The notes: generated by a model from the letters alone, not told the origin. Positions 24,901-33,961 are shown, counted from the stretch's first letter. The stretch is DNA of 64,000 bases from Peterkaempfera sp044755465 (GCF_044755465.1 NZ_JBIVRB010000008.1:1-64000); one strand, 5' to 3'. A program made the numbers and translations.

Positions 24901-25434
24901 TCAGCCGGGCGCCCCCAGCGGGACCGTCCCGCGGGACTCGCTGTCGTAACTGCGGGCCGCGTCCAGCCCGCCGAGCAGGTCGGGGAGCCGGCCCAGTACC
25001 TCCAGCGCGGTGACCAGCTGCTCCGGCTCCAGCCGCCGGGTGAGGCCGAGGTGCGGCATCCAGCGGCCGGGCAGGTACAGCGGGTTGGGTTCGGTGGCCC
25101 CGTCCAGCGCCTCCCAGACCGCGCCGTGCAGCGCCAGCAGCTCCGCCGTGGGCACCAGGCCCCAGCTGAGCACCCGGCGGCGGCTGCGCGCGCTGAAGGA
25201 CAGCAGCCCGGAGAGCCGCACCCGCAGCGGGAGCGCGGCCCCGGCGAGCAGCGCGTCGATCCGCTCGTGCGCCCCGGGCGGGAAGTCCACCGCCGCCGCC
25301 AGGGTGAGGTGCGGGCGGTGCGTCGGATGGGTGTTGTACGTGAGGCTGGGCAGCCCGGCTTCCGCGAGCCGGCCCCACACCGCCCGTACCGCACTGTCGA
25401 AGGCCGGGTCGCAGGTCAGCTCAACGGTACGCAC
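24901..25434 (-). CDS. 2'-5' RNA ligase/2H phosphoesterase family protein
   Basis: 177 residues. The 2H superfamily carries two HxT/S motifs; here the first is HRPHLTLA (~residues 39-46) and the second is MPHLGLT (~127-133), where the expected T/S is Gly. The single-domain length and the internal pseudo-symmetry fit LigT-like proteins. Activity on cyclic phosphodiesters is possible, but the altered second motif makes the catalytic status uncertain. Confidence 0.8.
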   Translation of the reverse strand: MRTVELTCDPAFDSAVRAVWGRLAEAGLPSLTYNTHPTHRPHLTLAAAVDFPPGAHERIDALLAGAALPLRVRLSGLLSFSARSRRRVLSWGLVPTAELLALHGAVWEALDGATEPNPLYLPGRWMPHLGLTRRLEPEQLVTALEVLGRLPDLLGGLDAARSYDSESRGTVPLGAPG

Positions 25435-25544
25435 GGAACCACGGTATCGGCGGGGTGACGGCTGCCGGTTCCGGGGGCGCGGCGCCCGGCGGCGGGGCAG
25501 GATGCAGGAGCAGGACGCGCCGCGATCAGCAGGAGGGAACCACC

Positions 25545-26366
25545 GTGAAGTTCGGGATCTCGACCTTCATCACCGACGAGGGCATCGCACCGACCGCGCT
25601 GGGCCGGGCCGTGGAGGAGCGCGGGTTCGACTCGCTGTTCATCGCCGAGCACACCCACATCCCGGTCCGCCGGGAGACGCCCTACCCCGGCGGCGGCGAG
25701 CTGCCGCGCATCTACTACCGCACGCTGGACCCGCTGGTGGCGCTGAGCGCGGCCGCCGCCGTCACCGAGCGGGTGCTGCTGGGCACCGGCATCGCGCTGG
25801 TCTCCCAGCGGGACCCGATCATCACGGCCAAGGAGTTCGCCTCGCTGGACCTGGTCTCGGGCGGCCGCGCGGTGTTCGGCATCGGCATCGGCTGGAACCG
25901 GGAGGAGATGCGCAACCACGGCACGGAGCCGCGCACCCGGGGCCGGCTGGTGGACGAGCGGGTCCGGGCGATCCGCGAGCTGTGGACCAAGGACGAGGCG
26001 GAGTTCCACGGCGAGTTCGTGGACTTCGACCCGGTGTTCAGCTGGCCCAAGCCGGTGCAGCGCCCGCACCCGCCGATCTACGTCGGCGGCGGCGAGGCGG
26101 CCTTCCCCCGGTTGGCGGAGTACGGGGACGCCTGGCTGGCCAACGGCGTACCGCCGCAGGAGCTGGCGCCGCAGCTGAAGCGGCTGCGGGACACCGCCGG
26201 GCGCGACGTCCCGGTCACCGTGTACGCGGTGTCGCAGCGGCCGGAGGCCGTCGAGGGCTATGCCGAACTGGGCGTCGAGCGGGTGCTGTTCTACCTGCCG
26301 ACGCTGCCCGAGGGCGAGACCCTGGAGCGCCTGGACCGGCTGGCCGCGACCGCCGGCTTCCGCTGA
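25545..26366 (+). CDS. F420-dependent luciferase-like (LLM) oxidoreductase
   Basis: 273 residues beginning V/MKFGISTFITDEGI. TIM-barrel landmarks: ERGFDSLFIAEHTHIP, VLLGTGIALVSQRDPIITAKEFASLDLVSGGRAVFGIGIGW is split over residues ~80-125 (cofactor-binding), PHPPIYVGGGEAA, and a C-terminal GVERVLFYLP. AGGAGGG precedes the GTG. The family uses deazaflavin F420; the substrate is unknown. A PPOX-type F420 protein follows ten bases later. Confidence 0.9.
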   Translation: MKFGISTFITDEGIAPTALGRAVEERGFDSLFIAEHTHIPVRRETPYPGGGELPRIYYRTLDPLVALSAAAAVTERVLLGTGIALVSQRDPIITAKEFASLDLVSGGRAVFGIGIGWNREEMRNHGTEPRTRGRLVDERVRAIRELWTKDEAEFHGEFVDFDPVFSWPKPVQRPHPPIYVGGGEAAFPRLAEYGDAWLANGVPPQELAPQLKRLRDTAGRDVPVTVYAVSQRPEAVEGYAELGVERVLFYLPTLPEGETLERLDRLAATAGFR

Positions 26367-26376
26367 CGCCCGGCCG

Positions 26377-26808
26377 ATGCCCACCATCGACGGGTCCGAC
26401 GCGCGGGCCCGCTTCGCGGCCTGCCGGATCGCCCGGCTGGCCACGGCGGACGCGGAGGGGCACCCGCATCTGGTGCCGGTGGTCTTCGCGGTGGACGGCG
26501 ACACCGTCCTGACCGCCGTCGACCACAAGCCCAAGCGGACCACCCACCTGCGGCGGCTCGCCGACATCGCCGTCAACCCCGCCGTCTGCCTGCTGGCGGA
26601 CGGCGGGTACGAGGACGACTGGGCCCGTCTGTGGTGGGCCCGCGCCGACGGCCGGGCCCTGGTCGTCCCCGCCGACGGCGACCCGCAGCTGCGCGGCCGG
26701 GCGACGGCACTGCTGACCGCCCGCTACCCGCAGTACCGGGACCGGCCGCCGCAGGGGGCGGTCATCGCGGTCACCGTCACCCGCTGGCACGGCTGGCGGG
26801 CGTCCTGA
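26377..26808 (+). CDS. PPOX-class F420-dependent enzyme
   Basis: 143 residues with a split beta-barrel flavin-reductase fold: RIARLATADAEGHPHLVPVVFAVDGD at the N-terminus, KPKRTTHLRRLADIAVNPAV in the middle and a C-terminal VIAVTVTRWHGWRAS. This matches the Rv0121c-like TIGR03668 group. It lies ten bases after the LLM gene and is likely in its operon. No nearby F420-biosynthetic genes are seen. Confidence 0.88.
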   Translation: MPTIDGSDARARFAACRIARLATADAEGHPHLVPVVFAVDGDTVLTAVDHKPKRTTHLRRLADIAVNPAVCLLADGGYEDDWARLWWARADGRALVVPADGDPQLRGRATALLTARYPQYRDRPPQGAVIAVTVTRWHGWRAS

Positions 26809-26819
26809 CGCCACGGACG

Positions 26820-27030
26820 AGCTGAGCCCAGGGGCGCGGGCAACCACCCACCGGCCCGCAGCCCGCGCCCGCCCCTGCCGGGGCAGGTGGACGGCTGAGC
26901 AACGAGAAGCGAGCACCCGGCAGCAGCGGGCTGAGCACGCGGTTCCCCGCGCCCCTCCCGGCGCACAGCACCCCCCAAGGGGCGCGAGGAACCGCGCGAC
27001 CAACCACCCACCGGCCCGCGCCGCCGAAGA
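26820..27030. repeat. Cluster of dispersed palindromic elements in an intergenic region
   Basis: The 383-base gap before the O-methyltransferase gene holds a hairpin with 19-bp arms (cgcggttccccgcgcccct at 26938-26956 and its near-perfect complement at 26978-26996, one mismatch), and two copies of a caaccacccaccggcccgc tail at 26844 and 27001. The core is the same gcgcggggaac(t/c)gcgcg element as at the left end. Nothing else is recognised in this gap apart from the ribosome site near 27180. Confidence 0.8.
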
Positions 27031-27191
27031 CCGCGCCGCCCGCCGGGAGGGGCGCCCGCACGGGTGGGGGGCGCCCAATCGGGTCGTACCCGCCGGGGTC
27101 CGGCCGTGGCGCGCGCCGGCGGGCGGTCCGGTCGGCGACGGTGGAGGCGCGGCGGACAGCCCCGCCCCACCGTCAGCAGAAAGGGGTCCCC

Positions 27192-28223
27192 ATGGACAGC
27201 CCGGCGCCCGCTCCCCCCACCGCGGCCATGCGACTGCGCGAACTGGCCTTCGGCGCCGCCTGCGCGGCGGCCGTCCGCGCCGCCGTGCGGCTCGGCCTGC
27301 CCGACGCCCTCGGCGACACTCCCACCACGGCCGGCGAGCTGGCCGCCGCGGTGGACGCCGAACCGCAGGCGCTCCGCCGCCTGCTGCGCGCGCTGACCTG
27401 CAACGGCGTCTTCGCGGAGGACGAGGACGGCCGCTATGTGCACACCGAGATGTCCCGGATGCTGCGCGAGGACACCCCCCGCTCGATGCGCTACGTCTCG
27501 CTGTGGACCACCGAGCCGTGGACCTGGGAGGCGTGGCCCCGGCTGGACGAGGCGGTGCGCAGCGGCGGCCAGGTCTTCGACGACCTGTACGGCAAGGGCT
27601 TCTTCGCGTACCTGCACGAGGACGCCCCGGAGTCGGCCGAGGTCTTCAACCGCGCCATGACCCACTCCAGCCGGCAGTCCGCGCAGGACATCGCCGAGAT
27701 GCTGGACCTCAGGGGCGTCTCCAAGGTCGCCGACATCGGCGGCGGCCAGGGCCATGTGCTGGCGGGCCTGCTGGAGCGCAACCCGGATCTGCACGGGGCG
27801 CTGCTGGACCTGCCCGACGTGGTGGCGAAGGCCGACCCCCGGCTGCGGGAGGGCGGCGCGCTGGCGTCCCGGGTGGAGCTGGTGCCGGGCGACTGCCGGC
27901 GGGAGATCCCGGTCAGCGCGGACCTCTACATCATCAAGAACATCCTGGAGTGGGACGACGAGAGCACCCGCGCGACCCTGGCCAACGCGGTCGCGGCCGC
28001 GCGGCCGGGCGCACGGGTGCTGGTCATCGAGAACCTGGTGGACGACAGCGCCTCGATGCGCTTCACCACCGCGATGGACCTGCTGCTGCTGCTGAACGTC
28101 GGCGGGCGCAAGCACACCCAGGGCAGCCTGGTGGCGCTGATGGAAGAGGCGGGGCTGAAGGTCGGTGACGTCCGGCCCGTCAACCCCTACCTGCACGCCT
28201 TCGACAGCGTCGTACCGCAGTAG
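27192..28223 (+). CDS. SAM-dependent O-methyltransferase (DnrK/TcmN class) of the spore-pigment locus
   Basis: 343 residues. N-terminal winged-helix dimerisation part (residues 1-100: RLGLPDALGDTPTTAGELAAA... HTEMSRMLRED), then a Rossmann domain with VADIGGGQGHVLAGLLERNP (SAM), DLPDVVAKA, VPGDCRREIP and a late HTQGSLVALMEEAGL. This is the usual arrangement of aromatic-polyketide O-methyltransferases. It is convergent with the cyclase end of the whiE-like operon. S. coelicolor whiE has no equivalent that I recall, so the pigment may be methylated here. Its stop codon lies in a 19-bp repeat. Confidence 0.88.
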   Translation: MDSPAPAPPTAAMRLRELAFGAACAAAVRAAVRLGLPDALGDTPTTAGELAAAVDAEPQALRRLLRALTCNGVFAEDEDGRYVHTEMSRMLREDTPRSMRYVSLWTTEPWTWEAWPRLDEAVRSGGQVFDDLYGKGFFAYLHEDAPESAEVFNRAMTHSSRQSAQDIAEMLDLRGVSKVADIGGGQGHVLAGLLERNPDLHGALLDLPDVVAKADPRLREGGALASRVELVPGDCRREIPVSADLYIIKNILEWDDESTRATLANAVAAARPGARVLVIENLVDDSASMRFTTAMDLLLLLNVGGRKHTQGSLVALMEEAGLKVGDVRPVNPYLHAFDSVVPQ

Positions 28224-28290
28224 CGGCGTCGTACCGCAGGAGCGGCGTCGTACCGCAGGAGCGGAGCCGTACCGCAGGAGCGGAGCCGGC
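28207..28290. repeat. Four 19-bp tandem repeats across the methyltransferase stop codon
   Basis: cgtaccgcag recurs at 28211, 28230, 28249 and 28268, an exact 19-bp period. The first copy supplies the last codons and the TAG stop; the next copies have GAG where the stop was, and they lie between convergent genes. Confidence 0.85.
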
Positions 28291-28300
28291 CCGGGGTGGC

Positions 28301-28633
28301 TCAGGCCGAGCCGTCCCGCTCCCAGCGGTAGAACTCGTGGGCCATGGCGTCCTTGGGCTCGCGCCAGGTCGCCGGGTCGTAGGCGGAGACGAACGGCTGG
28401 AGCCGTTCGCTGACGTCGCGGAACTCGGGGTGGCGGACGTGCTTGGCCACCTCGGGGCCCGGCGGGCGGTCGGCCTCGATCAGGTGCAGGTAGAGCTCGC
28501 CGAACTGGTACAGGCTGCGGCCGCGCACCCCGATCAGGTGCGGCAGCTCGCCCCGGTCGGAGGCGGCGAAGACCCCGGCGATGTCGGGGGCGGAGTCGGG
28601 CTTCATACGGGCGACGATCAGTGAGCGGTACAC
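28301..28633 (-). CDS. TcmI-type polyketide cyclase (whiE ORFVII-like)
   Basis: 110 residues, MYRSLIVARMKPDSA start, single ferredoxin-like domain with GELPHLIGVRGRSLYQFGELYLHLIEAD and HPEFRDVSERLQPFVSAYDPATWREP, typical of TcmI/WhiE-VII cyclases that close later rings of aromatic polyketides. It ends the minus-strand pigment operon after the aromatase/cyclase gene. Confidence 0.92.
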   Translation of the reverse strand: MYRSLIVARMKPDSAPDIAGVFAASDRGELPHLIGVRGRSLYQFGELYLHLIEADRPPGPEVAKHVRHPEFRDVSERLQPFVSAYDPATWREPKDAMAHEFYRWERDGSA

Positions 28634-28732
28634 GGTGGGTGCCTCCTGGGGTGCGGGGGTGTCCGGACGGGCCCGGCCGACGGCGTGGTGCCGCCGTCGG
28701 CCGGGCCCGGCACACGGGCGGTGGGGGTCCGG

Positions 28733-29227
28733 TCAGCCGGTCACGGCCGCGGCCGGGCCCACGCCCAGCTCGTGGGCCCGCTGCTGGACCTTGTCGCGGA
28801 TCAGCTCCATCTGGACGCGCGAGTTGCGGTTGATGTGCTCGGTCATGCTGCGGTCGTCGACCGGCGCCTCCGGCTTCATCGCGAAGTCCTGGACCCAGCG
28901 CATCCGGGTGCCGCCGGGAACCTCCTCGTACTCCCAGCGGATGTCCATGAAGCGGAACGGGCCGGTCTCCACCCGGCGGGCGGTGACGGTGCGGGTGCGG
29001 GGGTCGGGCTCGCGCTCGCTGACCCAGCTCCAGACCTGGTCGTTCTCGTCCGGGTGCATGGTCAGCCGGAAGGTGGTCTTGGCGCCCTGCCGCTCCAGCA
29101 CCTCCACGGCGGCGTACTCGCTGAACAGCTGCGGCCACTTCTCCAGGTCGTTGGTGATCTCCCAGGTGAGGGCGAGCGGGGCGGCGATGACGATCTCGTT
29201 GTCGGTGTGTCCGACGGTTGCGGTCAT
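28733..29227 (-). CDS. Aromatase/cyclase, SRPBCC fold (whiE ORFVI-like)
   Basis: 164 residues with the START/TcmN-ARO/CYC pattern: EIVIAAPLALTWEITNDLEKWPQLFSEYAAVEVLER, WSWVSEREPDPRTRTVTARR, FRFMDIRWEYEEVPGGTRMRWVQDF. It catalyses first-ring cyclisation/aromatisation. I prefer ATG 29227, seven bases after AGGAG, over the GTG at 29233 that overlaps the ACP stop; both keep tight coupling with the ACP gene. Confidence 0.93.
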   Translation of the reverse strand: MTATVGHTDNEIVIAAPLALTWEITNDLEKWPQLFSEYAAVEVLERQGAKTTFRLTMHPDENDQVWSWVSEREPDPRTRTVTARRVETGPFRFMDIRWEYEEVPGGTRMRWVQDFAMKPEAPVDDRSMTEHINRNSRVQMELIRDKVQQRAHELGVGPAAAVTG

Positions 29228-29229
29228 GT

Positions 29230-29487
29230 TCACACTCCTGAGGTGAGCCGGTCGTTGGCCAGGGCCAGGAACTCGTGCGGGGTCTTGCAGGACTCGGCGC
29301 CCGGTCCGATCGGGGCGCTGTGGCGGTTCTCCAGGGCGGCGACGACGCCGAGCAGGCCGAGCGAGTCGAGCCCGAACTCCTCGAAGGTCGTGCCGGCCCG
29401 GGTCTCCAGCTCCAGGGCGTCGACGGTGACGCCCGCGCAGGACTTCATCAGCGAGGCCAGCTCGTCGAAGGTCAGCGGATCGTTCAT
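29230..29487 (-). CDS. Acyl carrier protein of type II PKS (whiE ORFV-like)
   Basis: 85 residues, MNDPLTFDELASLMKSCAG, with the phosphopantetheine serine in FGLDSLGLLGVV. An extra Cys pair (CAG, SCKTP) is outside the active motif. It follows the chain-length factor gene and precedes the cyclase, the standard whiE order. Confidence 0.95.
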   Translation of the reverse strand: MNDPLTFDELASLMKSCAGVTVDALELETRAGTTFEEFGLDSLGLLGVVAALENRHSAPIGPGAESCKTPHEFLALANDRLTSGV

Positions 29488-29533
29488 CTGGGGTTCTCCT
29501 TCGGGTGGCGGCCGCGCGGCGGGTGGGCCCCGC

Positions 29534-30802
29534 TCACGGCCGGTCGGTGCCGCTGCCGCGCCGCAGGACGAGCGCGGCGTTGCAGCCCATCAGTCCCCGG
29601 CCGAGCACCAGCGCCGTGCGCAGCTCGGCGGGACGGGCGGTGCCGGTCACCAGGTCGAGGTCGTGGCAGACGTCCACGACGTTCGGGGTGGGCGGCACCA
29701 CGCCGTGCTCCATGGCGAGGACGGCGGCGGCGGTGTCCAGGATCGGCCCGCCGCAGTACGCCCTGCCGATACCGGTCTTGGGCGCGGTGACCGGGAGTAC
29801 GGCGGTGCGCGGGCCGAACACGTCGGCCAGCGCCAGCGCCTCGGCGCGGTCCGCGTCCAGGACGCCGAGGGCGTCCGCGAAGACCACGTCGACCTCTTCC
29901 GGCGCGCAGCCGGCCTCCGCCAGCGCGCCCCGGATCGCGTGCGTCAGCCCCTCCCGGGAGCGCTGCCAGCCGTCGGTGCCGGTGAAGGTGGCGGCATGCC
30001 CGGCGACCAGGGCGCGGACGGTCGCGCCGCGCTCGCGGGCGGCGTCCTCCTCCTCCAGGACGAGCATCCCGCCGCCCTCGGCGGGCGCGAACCCGCAGGC
30101 GTCGGCGGTGAACGGCAGGTAGGCGCGGTCCGGGTCGGCGGATCGGCTCAGCTCCTGGTAGCCGAGCTGGCAGACTGCCGAGTACGGGGCCAGCGGCGCT
30201 TCGGCGGCGCCGACGACGACCGCCCGAGCGCCGCGCCGGATGCCCCGGCGGGCGTGCGCGATGGCGTCCAGGCCGCCGGCCTCGTCGTCGGCGAGCACTC
30301 CGCAGGGCCCCTTGAAGCCGCCGCGGATGGAGATCTGGCCGGTGCTCGCCGCGTAGAACCAGGCGATCGACTGGTACGGGCCGACGAACCGGGGGCCGCT
30401 GCCCCACAGCTGCTGCAACTCGCGCTGGCCGAACTCGCCGCCGCCCGAGCCCGCCGCGGTGACCACCCCGATGTCGAAGGGCGAGCCGGCGGACGGGTCG
30501 AGCCGGGCGTCGGCCAGTGCCAGGTCGGCCGCCGCCATCGCGAAGTGGGTGAACCGGTCGGTCTGTACGACGAACCGGGGCTCCACCGCCTCCTGCGGCT
30601 GGAAGCCGCGGACCTCGCCCGCGACCCGCAGCGGCAGTTCCTCGCAGCCCTCGCGGGAGACCCGGTCCAGGACGGCGAAGCCCTCCCGGGTGGCCTTCCA
30701 GAAGGCGTCGGCGCCGATCCCGTTGGGGGCGACCACGCCGAGCCCGGTCACCACCGCGCGGCGGCCCGCGCCGGTCGGCGGGGTGTGCTGGGTGCTGCTC
30801 AT
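29534..30802 (-). CDS. Ketosynthase chain-length factor KS-beta (whiE ORFIV-like)
   Basis: 422 residues. The thiolase-fold sequence has Gln in place of the active-site cysteine (YAASTGQISIRGG), the hallmark of chain-length factors, which decarboxylate malonyl-ACP and set polyketide length. Other features are VVTGLGVVAPNGIG, FAPAEGGGMLVLEEED and TAPKTGIGRAYCGGP. ATG 30802 overlaps the KS-alpha stop. Confidence 0.96.
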   Translation of the reverse strand: MSSTQHTPPTGAGRRAVVTGLGVVAPNGIGADAFWKATREGFAVLDRVSREGCEELPLRVAGEVRGFQPQEAVEPRFVVQTDRFTHFAMAAADLALADARLDPSAGSPFDIGVVTAAGSGGGEFGQRELQQLWGSGPRFVGPYQSIAWFYAASTGQISIRGGFKGPCGVLADDEAGGLDAIAHARRGIRRGARAVVVGAAEAPLAPYSAVCQLGYQELSRSADPDRAYLPFTADACGFAPAEGGGMLVLEEEDAARERGATVRALVAGHAATFTGTDGWQRSREGLTHAIRGALAEAGCAPEEVDVVFADALGVLDADRAEALALADVFGPRTAVLPVTAPKTGIGRAYCGGPILDTAAAVLAMEHGVVPPTPNVVDVCHDLDLVTGTARPAELRTALVLGRGLMGCNAALVLRRGSGTDRP

Positions 30803-32067
30803 GGCGTCCTCCCGTTGGCGTGCTGCAGGACCACCGCCGACTGGAAGCCGCCGAACCCGCTGCCGACCGAGAGCACGGTGCGCAGCGGCATCTCGCGGGC
30901 CGTGCGGGGCACGTAGTCCAGGTCGCACTCCGGGTCCGGGGTCTCGTAGTTGGCGGTGGGCGGGACCACACCCCGGGCCAGGGCCAGGGTGCAGGCGGCG
31001 AGTTCGATCGCGCCGATCGCGCCGAGCGAGTGGCCCACCATGGACTTGATGGAGCTCATCGGGGTCTCGTACGCGTGGGCGCCGAGCGACCGCTTCACGG
31101 CGGCGGTCTCATGGCGGTCGTTCTGCTGGGTGCCCGAGCCGTGGGCGTTGACGTAGTCGATGTCGCGGGGGTCGATCCGGGCGTGCCCGAGCGCGGTGTC
31201 GATGGCGTGCGACATCTCCAGGCCCTCCCGGGTGAGCCCGGTCATGTGGTAGGCGTTGCCGAAGGTGGCGAACCCCCGGATCTCGCAGAGGATGCGGGCG
31301 CCGCGCCGCCGGGCGTGCTCCAGCTCCTCCAGGACCAGCACCGCCGCGCCCTCCCCGAGCACGAAGCCGTCCCGTTCCGCGTCGAACGGCCGGGAGGCGT
31401 GCGCCGGGTCGTCGTTGCGGGTGGAGGTGGCCTTGATGGCGTCGAAGCACGCCACGGTGATCGGGGAGATCGGGGAGTCGGCGGCGCCCGCCACGATCAC
31501 GTCCGCCTTGCCCTCCTCGATGGCGTGAAAGGCGTAGCCGACGGCGTCCAGTCCGGAGGTGCAGCCGGTGGAGACGGTCTGCACCGGGCCGTGGGCGCCG
31601 ATGTCCTCGGCGACCTCGGAGGCCAGCGCGCTGGGCGAGAACGCCCGGTGCAGATGGGGCTCTGCCCGCCGGTGGTCCACCGCCCAGCGCTGTCCGGACC
31701 CGCTGACCGCCACGTAGTCGTGCTCCAGCCGGGTGGTGCCGCCGACCGCCGTGCCCAGCGAGACGCCGATCCGCCAGGGGTCCTCCGCCTCCCGGTCGAG
31801 CCCGGCGTCGCGGACGGCCTCACCGGCGGCCGCCAGGGCGAACTGCACATAGCGGTCGGCGCGCCTGGCCCGCTGCTGGTCCACGCCGCTCGCCGCCGCG
31901 TCGAAGTCGCACTCGGCGGCGATCCGGGAGCGGAAGCCCTCGGGGTCGAAGAGGGTGATGCCGCGGGTCGCGGTACGACCGGCGGTGAGCAGGTCCCAGA
32001 ACGCCGGCACGCCCACGCCCCCGGGGGCGACGACACCCAGTCCGGTGACCGCAACCCGCCGGGTCAC
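30799..32067 (-). CDS. Ketosynthase KS-alpha (whiE ORFIII-like)
   Basis: 422 residues with the catalytic triad Cys in VQTVSTGCTSGLDAVGY, His in VNAHGSGTQQND and His in KSMVGHSLGAIGA. With the chain-length factor it forms the minimal PKS heterodimer. The GTG at 32067 overlaps the cupin stop (GTGA). Sequence features such as ECDLDYVPRTAREMPLRTVLSVGSGFGG are standard type II KS. Confidence 0.97.
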   Translation of the reverse strand: MTRRVAVTGLGVVAPGGVGVPAFWDLLTAGRTATRGITLFDPEGFRSRIAAECDFDAAASGVDQQRARRADRYVQFALAAAGEAVRDAGLDREAEDPWRIGVSLGTAVGGTTRLEHDYVAVSGSGQRWAVDHRRAEPHLHRAFSPSALASEVAEDIGAHGPVQTVSTGCTSGLDAVGYAFHAIEEGKADVIVAGAADSPISPITVACFDAIKATSTRNDDPAHASRPFDAERDGFVLGEGAAVLVLEELEHARRRGARILCEIRGFATFGNAYHMTGLTREGLEMSHAIDTALGHARIDPRDIDYVNAHGSGTQQNDRHETAAVKRSLGAHAYETPMSSIKSMVGHSLGAIGAIELAACTLALARGVVPPTANYETPDPECDLDYVPRTAREMPLRTVLSVGSGFGGFQSAVVLQHANGRTP

Positions 32068-32501
32068 GCTCGGGCCTCCATGGGTCGGGCCGCGCTCGCG
32101 GGCGCGGCGGCGGTCTCCTCGGTGTCCACATGGCCCAGCTCGGGGCGGGGTGCCAGCGGCCCCAGGTGGAAGACCATCCGGGCCTCCACCCGTCCGACGT
32201 TGCGGAAGCGGTGCCGCATGTCGCGCGGGATCATCAGGCCCTGGTCGGGGCGGAGCGGGTGGGTGACCCCGTCGAGGTCCACCTCCAGGGCGCCGCAGAC
32301 GACGTAGACGAACTCCTCGGAGTAGGGGTGGTAGTGCTCCCCGATCCGCTCGCCGGGCTGCACGATGGCCACGCCCATGAAGCCGCTGGTCGCGCCGGCG
32401 GTGGTGGGGGTGAGCATGGCGCGCAGGTCTCCGCCGCGCCGGCGGTTGGGCTCGATCTCGTGCAGGTCCACGATGCGTGGGGGTGTGCTGGTGGTGGTCA
32501 T
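32064..32501 (-). CDS. Cupin protein (whiE ORFII-like)
   Basis: 145 residues, single cupin domain: metal motif GERIGEHYHPYSEEFVYVV with His, His and Glu, and the second motif with RHRFRNVGRVEARMVFHLGP. GGAGG sits eight bases before the ATG. WhiE ORFII-type cupins are required for spore-pigment colour, perhaps in oxidation or cyclisation; exact chemistry unknown. Confidence 0.93.
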   Translation of the reverse strand: MTTTSTPPRIVDLHEIEPNRRRGGDLRAMLTPTTAGATSGFMGVAIVQPGERIGEHYHPYSEEFVYVVCGALEVDLDGVTHPLRPDQGLMIPRDMRHRFRNVGRVEARMVFHLGPLAPRPELGHVDTEETAAAPASAARPMEARA

Positions 32502-32545
32502 GGCCGTTGCCTCCGGATGGCGTACTGGCAGTGGGTGACGGAGCG

Positions 32546-33730
32546 TCAGGAACCCTGCGAGCTGCGGTCGGTGATCGGGCTCAGCTCGTACTCGGCGAGG
32601 AAGCGGCGCAGGCCGTCGACGGTCGACAGCAGCAGGTCCTCGCCCGGCTCCAGCAGGTGGGTGAGCTCGGCCGCGGCCGGGCCGCGCCCCACGCCCGCCG
32701 TGACGGCCGGGTCCTCGGGCGCGTCGCTGGACAGGTCGACCATCCGCACCAGCACGTCCTCGCGCTGGAAGACGGTGCTGCGCACCAGCGGGTTGGCGGA
32801 GTCCCGCACGGCCAGCTCGTCGTGCCCGGCGAGCAGCTTGGCCGCCACCTGGGCGCAGCCGCGCCGGACCGGGTAGAGCAGCGCCCGGCGCTGGAGCTCG
32901 CCCCGGGGCAGGTCGGCGGCCTCGGTGTGGTGGACGGCGGGCAGTGCGGCGCGGGCGAAGAACGACCGGGCGGAGGCCGGGTCGGCGAGGTCGCGCTCCT
33001 CCTCCAGGTACGGGTTGATGGCCTCCTCGACGGCGCGCACCTCGGGCTGCTGGGCGACGTGGCGCAGCGCGGCGGCGAGGTCGCCCTCGACCTCGACGGC
33101 GCGGACCACGCGGTTGCCGCGCATGAACAGCGAGGTGCGGCGCAGCCGGGTGGTGGCGTCGACCCGGGCGCGCGGCGAGCTGTAGCCGGCCAGGATCTCG
33201 GCGACGGTCTGCTCGCTGCCGGGCTGCACGGTGAAGGTGAGGGCGTGCCGGACCACGCCGCCGGGCTGGGCGGGGCCGCCGGGCCGCTGCGGTGCGCCGG
33301 CCGGCCGCTGGGCGCCGGCGGGGCGGCCCTGCGGGGCGCCGTTGCGGACGGCGACCGGCTCGGCGGCGGGCTCGGAGCCGGGGCGGGTCTCGGGGGTCTC
33401 GCGGGTGATGGAGAAGCGCAGCGAGCGGGTGTCGCGTACGCAGCCGTGCAGCGGCTTGACCAGCTCGCGGTGCTCGGCGCTGTCCACCCAGGTGAGGAAG
33501 CGCGCGGCGCTCTCCCACTCGCTGGTGATCAGCCACCGGGTGGGCTCCTCGATGGACTGGCACAGCTGGTCGCTGATGTGGCCGGGCACCGAGGCGACCT
33601 GGTGCCGGATCTGCTCGTACGCGTCGAGGAAGCGCTGCTGCTGGCCCTCGTGGACGTCGCAGAGCAGGACCACCCGGAGCCGGGCGTGGTCGCGGGCGGC
33701 GGTGGGGGGCGATTCGGACAGGACGGTCAT
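32546..33730 (-). CDS. SchA/CurD-like ABM-domain protein (whiE ORFI-like)
   Basis: 394 residues. Residues ~18-108 form an antibiotic biosynthesis monooxygenase-like domain (VVLLCDVHEGQQQRFLDAYEQI, PTRWLITSEWESAARFLTWVDS). A low-complexity Gly/Pro/Ala linker (115-155) leads to the SchA/CurD-type part with two repeats (LTFTVQPGSEQTVAEILAGY; LLYPVRRGCAQVAAKLLAGHDEL). The ATG at 33730 begins MTVLSESPPTA. It is the promoter-proximal gene of the minus-strand pigment operon and faces the hydroxylase gene. Confidence 0.93.
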   Translation of the reverse strand: MTVLSESPPTAARDHARLRVVLLCDVHEGQQQRFLDAYEQIRHQVASVPGHISDQLCQSIEEPTRWLITSEWESAARFLTWVDSAEHRELVKPLHGCVRDTRSLRFSITRETPETRPGSEPAAEPVAVRNGAPQGRPAGAQRPAGAPQRPGGPAQPGGVVRHALTFTVQPGSEQTVAEILAGYSSPRARVDATTRLRRTSLFMRGNRVVRAVEVEGDLAAALRHVAQQPEVRAVEEAINPYLEEERDLADPASARSFFARAALPAVHHTEAADLPRGELQRRALLYPVRRGCAQVAAKLLAGHDELAVRDSANPLVRSTVFQREDVLVRMVDLSSDAPEDPAVTAGVGRGPAAAELTHLLEPGEDLLLSTVDGLRRFLAEYELSPITDRSSQGS

Positions 33731-33961
33731 GGTGCGGGTTCCCTTCGGGGCGTCCGGTCTGGAGGGCGGGCTGCGGGCCCGGCCCGGCTTCGATCGTGAC
33801 CCCGCGTCGCGGATGCGGCGACGCTCGCGGTCCATATGGGCGAACACCGTGACCAACCCTCGGGAAACGGGCATGGAAGATCCAGGCGTCGCCGACGGCG
33901 GCGATGCGCCCCGGGACCGGAGCACGCGGCCCGGACCTCCGCACGCGCGCTGGAGATGATG

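Noticed and set aside
33840..33961. Earlier start for the FAD hydroxylase with an Arg-rich leader
   Set aside because: The leader lies in the divergent promoter region and GGAG lies just before ATG 33962.
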